Assembly (NCBI RefSeq): GCF_947179515.1
Contig: NC_067485.1
Span: 74,874,646 to 74,938,645, forward strand
Origin: Apodemus sylvaticus
Lineage: Eukaryota; Chordata; Mammalia; Rodentia; Muridae
Direction of reading: 5' to 3'
DNA: 64,000 nucleotides
Both the position numbers and the translations under genes were made by a program. Below, piece by piece: positions 56,108 to 64,000 of the stretch; the stretch's first letter is position 1, and the number at the start of each line of letters is the position of its first letter. The notes below the pieces were generated by a model. The model saw nothing but the letters and a program-made list of their open reading frames with translations. It was not told where the DNA came from and made no database searches.

Positions 56108-56146
56108 TGTTTGTTTGTTTGTTTGTTTGTTTTTGTTTTTTAGATT
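56108..56146. repeat. (GTTT)n tract at B1 tail
   Basis: About six GTTT units plus T-rich sequence, derived from the poly(A) tail of the antisense B1. Confidence 0.95.
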
Positions 56147-56295
56147 TTGTTTTTTTTTCAAGACAGGGTTTCTCTGTATAGCCCTGGCTATCCTGGAACT
56201 CACTCTGTAGACCAGGCTGGCCTTGAACTCAGAAATCCACCTGCCTCTGCCTCCCAGAGTGCTGGGATTGCAGGCGTGTGCCACCACCGCCCGGC
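56147..56295 (-). mobile_element. B1 SINE, antisense, with target duplication
   Basis: CAAGACAGGGTTTCTCTG to CACCACCGCCCGGC. The duplication TAAGAACTTAATG (56089-56101) recurs as TAAGAGCTTAATG (56296-56308). Confidence 0.97.
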
Positions 56296-56308
56296 TAAGA
56301 GCTTAATG

Positions 56309-58224
56309 TTAAGAATATAAGATCTGAATTAATTCTAAAAATCTGTCAGTCGGTATGTCCACATAGCTACATGTACACCAGTTTCAGTTCACCTATAATT
56401 AGTACCACATCTAAACCTTTTCTCCTATTTAATAGGCTTTTGGCCTGGTCAGCATCCCGAAGGGTGTGCTTTCTTTCTGTAGTACCTATTTAAAGGGCGC
56501 GTGTTTAAGAGTCTTTGACAGTTGGCTTTATTCCTAGGTTGTGAGCCCGTGCTGCCATGAACTGTCTCGGGGCGGCCTAGGAAGCTTGCCACCTGTTGTT
56601 CAGCACCGGTACTTTTCTGTTCTCATTGCTACTAAAGACATTCTTTTTCTCGAGATGTCCTTGTTTTGAAGCAATTGGCTGGATCACTTCACAGTGTGCT
56701 GCTGTCTAGGAGGTGCCTGAGGCAGCCTCACCTGCTGACTAGACCAACTCATGTATACACTTATTGACTGCCTACTGTGTGCAGAGACTTGTTTGCTGAC
56801 ATGACACCACATTCAATGAAGGAAACAAAGTTCTTCAACTTGAGCCTACATTTTAGTGTGGAGACAAAATGTAAAACAAACACGGCTAGTAGAGTTTCAG
56901 GCTGTAATAAGGCTGTTGGTGACCAAGATGAGAGCAGCTTCAGAGGGAACTGAGGAGAAGGCACTGTGCCGGGAGAGAGTGGAAGTGGAGCAGGCTGGGC
57001 TGACGGGCGCGTGTGACAGAACGGCTGGAGACCCTAGCTGGTCCTACCAAGAACCGGACTACAGTGTGCACTCAAGGATGCACTTCTGTGTAGATGGGAA
57101 AATACTTTGTTTCTAGCCCCCGGCCCCCATACCCATATGCACATTCTTTTAAAAAGCTTTAGGAACGTTTGTATATAAATAAATGCCTGGTTCATTTGTT
57201 GGTTACATGAATGCCATGGTTTTTGTGTAGTTTCAATCATTGCTTATAATGTTGGGCTTTTCATGGTGTGTATTTTGTTCTGATCTGTAAGTGATAAAGT
57301 GTGTTTCTAGCCATCTTATCCTAAATACAATCATACTGATTTTTATGTAACATAAGACAAAATAGAAAATAATCTCATAGTGCCTACTCTGCATAATCCA
57401 GAGAAGCAGTTTCTACAGAGCAAGTCTCGTGGAGCAGTGTGAACGCCACGTCTTGTTCATCTGATAGAAGCTGGCATTTTAAAAGTCAGAGCAGAGATAG
57501 AAATCACCGTTAATTGTTTTCATTCTTTCAACTGGTTGGGCTAACCCTGATGGCTTTTATATTTACTGCTAAAACATTTCTCAAATAAACCTTACCTTTA
57601 TTATAAATAGCTTAAGGAAATGTGGTAGCACTGCCTGGAAGGGAGACTGTTTCTGTCAGTTTAGAAAGTTAATAATTTTTGTGACAATACTGTAGCTAAA
57701 AAGCCGTTGCTAGTTTTCCAAATCTCAGTGCTCACTGACCTTCCACTTGAACCGAGCTGTAATGTAAACATTTTCTTGAGGTGGTTAGGGGCTGGGCCAG
57801 CCAATCTGGAGGATATTAGACGTGTTCTCTTGGGAGGTTGGAACCCTGGGTAAGTCTCAGGAGCTCCTTTCCAGGCCAGAGGCTGTCTTCAATATTACAT
57901 ATTGCTTAATTCTTCTGTGCTTTTGCTAATAATGCCTACCGTGCCTCTTGGAAATCTCATTAGTTAAAAACGTAATTAAGTTGCCTTTGAAGTGGAGGGT
58001 GAGGGCAGTCTGTATCTGGAAGCTTCCCTGCCCTTTCCGTGCCAGCTGCTAGAATGCAGAGTGTGGGATCAGCCTCCCGAGGCTGACTCACTGCCCTTCA
58101 GTCTCAGACGTCTGACGTTTTAGGAATCTATTACACATCCAAAATATTTTTGTTCAAAGCAAAGCTAAGTACTGCATCAACTCCCTTTGACCCGTCAGTC
58201 CCTTTAAGCCTTCCGAGGTGTACT
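56309..58224. other. 1.9-kb repeat-poor block
   Basis: No SINE recognised over 1.9 kb. A near-consensus plus-strand donor (GG/GTAAGT, about 57850) lacks a convincing acceptor. Frames here have no domain. Confidence 0.45.
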
Positions 58225-58345
58225 GAGCAGTGTTTTTCAAACTTCAGGTCATGACCCATTAATAGTCATTAAATCAGTTTAGTGGGTTAAAACCAGTATT
58301 TTAAAAAGTTAATCGAATATAGTGATCATAGTAAGGGTAGGCATT
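58225..58345 (+). mobile_element. hAT-Charlie-like DNA transposon fragment
   Basis: CAGTGTTTTTCAAACTTCAG, GTCATGACCCATTAATAG and AAATCAGTTTAGTGGGTTAA are typical of mammalian Charlie-derived repeats. It is right-truncated. Confidence 0.5.
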
Positions 58346-59867
58346 GTCTCGTGGTGGTTTTGTTCCACTTTGACAGATGTGTATGTGAGTTTTCGTCTAC
58401 GTGTGAAAAAGGAAGATACTTATTCGCTCTGGATGACCCTTATAGGCTGCAAAGTCTTACTATAGAGAATAATTTAGAGAAAGGATTTATAATCTCATGT
58501 TTAAATGTTTACATTTTAATTTATTAAATTTTCAGCTACTAAACTAATGCCAGAGTTCATTAATATTTTAAAGGAAATTTAGAAGACGGAGGGTGAAAGA
58601 AACTACATTTTAAAACTGATTCTTTTCTTATTTGAACATTGTCCTACAACCAAAAGTCACACTCAGCAAGACTTGTGCTCCTTTGTTCACAGTGTACTGG
58701 AAAACTGTTTTTTACACATAGAAAAAGAAAGTAATGCCAAGTAGAAATGTAACTGGTAGCAGTCCAGACATTTTATGTAAAAGATTTATAAGCATTGAGG
58801 GAAAACGTTGTTTCATCTAAGAAAGTCACGTGAGTTAGCAGTGCATCGAATGAGTGCAGGTACAAAAGACGACAGCCGTGGCCGGGCTTGGGGTCCAGCC
58901 CTCCTGGCCCTGCTCCCTTTACCTTGTGTCCCTCCTAGCACTCAGATTAAATACTTTTTTCAAAAATGCTTGCCCTTGACCCCATCGATGTCAGATTTCT
59001 CAAGCTCATAATGGGATATTTCTTTCTATTGAACATTTTTTCTGCTCAGTAAATAAACATTGAACTCTATCGTTAATTATTTAAAGTTTTAGACTAGATT
59101 TGTATTTGAGCACTGATGTTATGTGTTGTAATTTTTATTATATAAGGTTGACCCCAATTTCTCCAAACTTTTCTCCTCTGTGAAATAGATGATAATTAAG
59201 TAATATTCCAGACATCAGACTGATAGCTAGATATCTTTTTGCATCTCCTAGTCAGTGCAAACCAGTGTGTTCTGATTCAGAGTGTGGGATGCGATGCTTA
59301 CATGCAGTGTGGTAGAGAGAAAAGTACAACTCACCGTGAAGAACAAAAGCACAGAGGCCAGCCAGGGCCGTCAGAGAGGCCCTGCTCCCCCAAAGAAGTA
59401 CCCATTTGCACGTAAATAGCAGTCCTGAAATAGATAGCAGCCTCTTGGCCATGGCTTAATAGTGATTTTTAGTGTTTTGACTATCCACTGTTAGTTTTTA
59501 CATCTGGTATATGTAAAAAGTATTGTATTCTCAAGTTACAAGTAATAATGCTCCTCTTCAAGACATTTAGAAGGCACATAGGTTCATTTCATCCGGTTAT
59601 CTCACTTTAAAGGCACCACAGTAGACTGAGTGCCTTGCTGGGCTGCCCTTACCCTGCAGCGTGGGTATTCAAACTATCGCAGGCACTGTTCTCGCGAGGT
59701 TTGGAAATCTGTGTAAGGTGATGTTCTCATGCTGTATTAATTTTTGTCTTTGTACATGAATGAGCAAAAGTTGTCACAGTACGAGCACCTGCATTTACAC
59801 AGCAATGGCGATGGCCTTCCAAAGCTTGGACTCGGGACGGGTGCTGCTCGCTCTGTGGTGTGTAGTA
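58346..59867. other. 1.5-kb SINE-free sequence
   Basis: AT-rich, with no repeat or gene recognised. Confidence 0.45.
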
Positions 59868-60412
59868 TCTTAATAAAGACACATCTTCACTATGTCCATA
59901 GCAGCCCTGTTTGTAATAGCCAGAAGCTGGAAAGAACCCAGGTGTCCCTCAATGGAGGAAAGGATACAAAAAATGTGGTATATTTACACAATGGAGTACT
60001 ATTCAGCCATCAGAAACAATGAATTCATGAATTCTTAGACAAATGGATGCATCTGGAGAACATCATACTAAGTGAGGCAACCCAGTCTCAAAAGATCAAT
60101 CATGGTATGCACTCACTGATAAGTGGATATTAGCCTAGAAACTTGGATTACCCAAGTCATAATCCACATATTAAATGATGTCCAAGAAGAACGGAGGAGT
60201 GGCCCCTGGTTCTGGAAAGACTCAGTGCGCCAGTATAGGGGAAAACCAGAACAGGGAAGTGGGAAGGGGTGGATGGGGGAATAGGGGAAGGGAAGAGGGC
60301 CTATGGGACTTTCGGGGAGTGGGGAGCCAGGAAAAGGGAAATCATTTGAAATGTAAATAAAACATATATCGAAATAAATAAATAAATAAATAAATACATA
60401 CATACATGAAAA
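59868..60412 (+). mobile_element. 5'-truncated L1 3' end with tail
   Basis: CCATAGCAGCCCTGTTTGTA, AATAGCCAGAAGCTGGAAAG, AATGGAGTACTATTCAGCC, GTATGCACTCACTGATAAGT and a G-rich 3' UTR stretch at 60250-60330 (GGGGAAGGGAAGAGGGCC type) are murine L1 3' features. The tail is (AATA)n then (CATA)n at 60376-60412. Only the last part of ORF2 and the 3' UTR are present, with no intact frame. Confidence 0.93.
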
Positions 60413-60570
60413 TCATACTAAGGACAGGTGCAGGTAGAATTTTAAAATGCCTTGTTTTATCTCAAATAATAACATAAAGGGTTTGCATGACTATTTATTT
60501 ATCACATTGTTGCAGAGTTTGTGTGTTGTGAGAATAGGCTTATGGGCTGCACGGGAGCTTTGCCTGTCAT

Positions 60571-60576
<6 letters not shown>

Positions 60577-60643
<67 letters not shown>
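60577..60643. repeat. (AT)n microsatellite, 67 bp
   Basis: About 33 uninterrupted AT units, directly preceded by CACGTG (60571-60576). Confidence 0.98.
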
Positions 60644-60646
<3 letters not shown>

Positions 60647-61696
60647 GTACTTTCAAGGCTACTGGGGTCTTTCTTCTCAGTGTGCCATATCTTTATGTTT
60701 AAAATGGCTCAAAATGAACTTAGTCATTAGTTTTCCAGCCTCATTTAATTTTGAAGTCATTGGTACTGTATTGGCTCTAAAGCAAACAAAAACAACAAAG
60801 CCATTTCTTCCCTCTTGCAGTTGCTTTGATGTTCATTCTGAATTAGAGTGGTCGATGCATGATGATAAAATGTTCTGCTAAATACAAAGCATGCCTTAAG
60901 TACAAACAAAGCATCGACTTTCTTCCCCAATTATTTTCATTCCCTGTACAAATATCACTGTTGCTGATCAGCTGTTGTATTGAATAAATGGAGAAAGAAT
61001 TAAATTTTTCCACATGATTGACTTTTTATACAAAAAGCAAGGCTGATATCCTGAATAAGAAACGTTCACAGCTCTAACGTTTGATGAGAAGTAATAACAG
61101 AGCTGTCCGTTTTCACTTGAACATAAAGAGCACTCTAAAGAAAAGGATGCTTCCCCCGTGTCCCGTATTCCACACACCGAAATGCTAAGACAGGGAACCT
61201 GTGTGCTAACAGTGTGTTTGCTGTCCTTCCTTACCAACATCTTAGAGCATTGACTGTTGCTAACAGGGAGCACTTTTCATCTTTCCTACCAGCAGGAGTA
61301 ACTGGAGATACTGTGCTGGACCCTGATGCTCACCACCCTACACTTGGTGCCAGGCTGGAGGGGAGGTGAACTGACCAACCTCTTGGCTTTCCTTTTGCTA
61401 CCCTGACAGAACACTCCACTAGCACAAAGCCACTGCAGAACCCGCCGTGCTCAGGGTATCCGGTCTCTCTTAGCCTGGGCAGGCTAAGCTCTTTCTGTAG
61501 TGCAGCTTGTCCCACTTGGTCTCCGTGCTCCCCTCTCATACGTGCGGTGGAGTTCCCCCCGAGCCCACACAGAAGTCAGGTGCACAGGCCCTTACACACC
61601 TTGAGATGGGTATGTCTGCCAGTTTTCCTTTAACCTTTCTCAGTACCAAATTCCATGGTTTGGTTTCTAATTCTAACAAAAAATTAGAATTCTCTG
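60644..61696. other. Unannotated sequence
   Basis: Nothing recognised. A 101-codon minus frame at 60968-61273 has no domain. Confidence 0.4.
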
Positions 61697-61775
61697 TTGG
61701 TCTGGGAGAGTAGCTCATTAGTGGAAGGCCTGGTTGGCATGAGTGAGGTCCTGAGCTGTCCCCAGAGCACTGTCC
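61697..61775 (+). mobile_element. ID/B4-like SINE head
   Basis: GTTGGTCTGGGAGAGTAGCT, CATTAGTGGAAGGCCTGG and GCATGAGTGAGGTCCTGAG resemble the ID head. The rest is diverged. Confidence 0.5.
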
Positions 61776-62363
61776 AAAAGAAAGAAGAGACAGCACTGTG
61801 TGGTAGAGATCCAGCACCTGATGGGAATTCCTTGATGATCTCATCTAAAAAAATAAAAAGGTTTTAATTTCTGTGTTGCAGAAAAATTACACAGTAGGTT
61901 TAAAAACAACAAACAAAAACCACCTCTGACTTTTCAAGCCTCATTGTCTTCCCTTCCTGTGTGTGGCCTTATTTGTATCATTTGTAGTTGGTGTCCATAT
62001 TCACGTTGTCCACCACTGTCCTCACCCTAGGAGAAGCCTGGGCTCCAGCTGTCACAGCAGCTTCCTGTTCTCACACACCCGGGTCTTTCCCAACTCTGTC
62101 CCCTTTACAAATTCTGTGTCAACCAAGATTCCGCTTTGGGGATAGCCGTGTCCATTTGGTTTTCTGACACCTTCTCTTGCTCCATTTTTAGTATTTTAAG
62201 AATGAAAAGTACCCAGACATCTTAATATTCAAACTATATGTAAGTAATTACTTTTAGATTATCTTGATCAAATATATAGGATAGCAAATTTGATTTCCCC
62301 TTGGGACACAAAAAATATTGGCACCTGCAAAGTTCCCTGCCAGTTTTAGGTTAAGGGTCTGTT

Positions 62364-62391
62364 TAGTTTAGCTTAGCTTAGCTTAGTTAGT
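62364..62391. repeat. (TTAGC)n pentanucleotide
   Basis: About five TTAGC/TTAGT units. Confidence 0.85.
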
Positions 62392-62454
62392 CCCTGTCTC
62401 TGACAGGCTGTCTCTTTCCCAGATGTGCTCCTGTGTGTTGGCGTCTCTTGTGAG

Positions 62455-62690
62455 CATGAGCCATGTATGGAGGTCAGAAGAGAACCTCAACTGCTGGTCT
62501 TCACCTACCAACTTATTTGAGACAGGGCATCCTGCCGTTTGCCAGTGTGGAATTCAGGCTAACTGGTGCAAGCTTCTGGAATTTTCCAGTCTTTTCCTCC
62601 CGTCTCACTATGGGAGTGCCGGGATTCCGGGCGTATTGTCTGGCGTGGGCTCTGTGGATCTGACTCGCGGCTGTTGTGCTTTCACTTAGG
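62455..62690 (-). mobile_element. B4-like SINE, antisense, diverged
   Basis: GAGACAGGGCATCCTGCCG, GAATTCAGGCTAACTGGTGC, GAGTGCCGGGATTCCGGGCG and GGCTCTGTGGATCTGACTCG resemble B4A in antisense. Confidence 0.6.
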
Positions 62691-62887
62691 TTCTCTACGG
62701 GCTGGACCTCGCGTGCACAGTGGCTTGCATACTTTCATAGCTCCCTCACTTTACCAATGCCTCAGTGCCTTCCACAGTGTTTGATATAGCCAGGTTTTCT
62801 TAAATCCAAGGACTAGTGGATACACCTCTGTAATATACTTTGTGAATGTCCAGTACTCACTGCCGTTCTCAACTGGACAACACTTAC

Positions 62888-62960
62888 ACTCAAAATTTGG
62901 GTGATGGTAGTAGTTGTCGTCCTCTTTTACCATCCCAATGAAGAAAGCGTTGTTAGGCAT
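62888..62960 (-). other. Candidate small exon (weak)
   Basis: On the minus strand a pyrimidine-leaning tract ending TTCAAG is followed by an open 73-base stretch starting ATGCCTAACAAC, then GTAAGTG. The frame reads MPNNAFFIGMVKEDD and continues, rich in Asn, Tyr and His, for 24 codons. The other two frames are closed. No neighbouring exon or known family is recognised. Confidence 0.25.
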
Positions 62961-63969
62961 CTTGAATTATAAAGAAAATTGCAGAGTGTAATTACCCTAC
63001 AATACCTTTTTGGTAATGCATCTTCTATAAGAACTCTTAAAATCTCAACAGCTATTCATGTCAGTTGCAAGATAAAGTATCTTTTAAATTGGCTACTAAT
63101 CTATTTATTATACTATCTTATTTCTGTTTTCCCTTTTGGAATCCAAATTTGAGCTCAATATATGTAAAATAAAAATTTTGATTATCACATTTCAGATTAG
63201 TTAAGTATATTTTTTGATTTTACTACTTTTTTATCATGGAGAAAATTAATATTATCTCAGACTTAGGAGAACATTTTAGTATTAACAATACCAGAAAGAA
63301 AATTATGGTATATTTCTCTTAGGCTTAACATCACACACATATAATCAGTGGCACTGTTGTACATGGTGTAGACCCAAAGATAAAATGGCCTATCAGTTAA
63401 CAGAGTAACTAGATGAGGAAGCAGATGCTCTGGGAAGAGCTGCCCCTTGTCACAAGGTAGCGGTGCCTCTTCAGGTAGCAGAGATGTGCCGCATGTGCCG
63501 AGGCTTCCTTCACTCCAAAGCCACCTGACAGAATGGCACCCACTCATCCTCAGAATTCAAGATGGCAAAATTAATTCCAAGTGCTTTTGACTGGCTAAGT
63601 GTGGAAAGGGTAGTCTGGTGACCACAAGCCGCTCCGTCTGTGTGATGCATGGCAGCCGCGGGACGTCCTGGGATCCTCATCGCCGGTCTCGGCTCAGTCT
63701 ACCCTTTCCACTTGTAGCATCTTCCTACACGTTGGCCATCTTCTTCCAAGTCCTTCTCACTGACTGTCGTCACACTGTTAGCTCATGAAAACGGGAAACG
63801 TTGTCACTGTTTCTGCTGCAATCCAGTTTCTTTCCACGTCCCCAGCAGTATCTCAGGCCACAGTACTGGCCCTAGACGAGGTCGTCACTGAAACTTAGGT
63901 ATCAACCAAGCCTCACTTATAGACTGGTTTTCCATTGTCCTAAGAACAGGTAATATTATGCTTTGAAAT

Positions 63970-64000
63970 AATAAAGCTTTGTTATGGTTTAAAAAAAAAA
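63970..64000 (+). terminator. AATAAA followed by A-run at window edge
   Basis: AATAAA at 63970-63975 is followed 15 bases later by at least 10 A's (63991-64000). This resembles a copied mRNA 3' end or a real polyadenylation site next to an A-rich stretch. The edge of the window prevents a decision. Confidence 0.3.

Larger units (their letters stand above)
62691..64000. other. Unannotated sequence to window edge
   Basis: No repeat recognised. It contains the candidate exon and the terminal AATAAA plus A-run listed separately. Confidence 0.4.

Overview
This window looks like non-coding genomic DNA from a mouse or close relative. It is dense in murine SINE families: B1 in at least 16 copies, plus B2, B3, B4 and ID. 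It also holds a 5'-truncated L1 3' end, MaLR and other LTR fragments, old MIR and L1M remnants, a URR1-type hAT fragment, and many long microsatellites of the kind common in mouse. I found no protein-coding gene, rRNA or tRNA I can support. Open frames over 100 codons lie in repeats or look like chance frames. The DNA is probably intronic or intergenic.

Layout. 1-9 kb: scattered B1, B3, B4 and MIR copies and a 215-bp (CCCTCT)n tract. 9-12.6 kb: an old antisense L1 split by two LTR insertions. One is an LTR bounded by a 99-bp direct repeat. The other is a complete LTR-internal-LTR element without genes, with a 5-bp target duplication. 12.6-21.3 kb: a long stretch with very few SINEs, carrying a perfect CTCF core match and a recursive-splice-like site. 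21.3-22.7 kb: a cluster of B1 copies in both orientations. 23.3-25.5 kb: a 21-bp minisatellite of about 102 copies with higher-order structure. 25.5-27.4 kb: little recognisable. 27.4-33.8 kb: LTR-rich, with two MaLR-type LTRs and another LTR-like element. 33.8-45.5 kb: mixed, with a B1 showing a 5' inversion between 12-bp target duplications. 45.7-48.1 kb and 56.3-59.9 kb: SINE-poor. 48-56 kb: SINE clusters and a recent 169-bp tandem duplication. 59.9-64 kb: L1 3' end, a 67-bp AT tract, B4 and ID copies, one weak candidate exon on the minus strand, and an AATAAA plus A-run at the right edge.

No genes here work together in any way I can show. The main biology is retrotransposition history, tandem-repeat evolution and possible regulatory sites. 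Family names come from recalled consensus sequences and were not checked against a repeat library. SINE boundaries are good to roughly 10 bp unless a target duplication is given.
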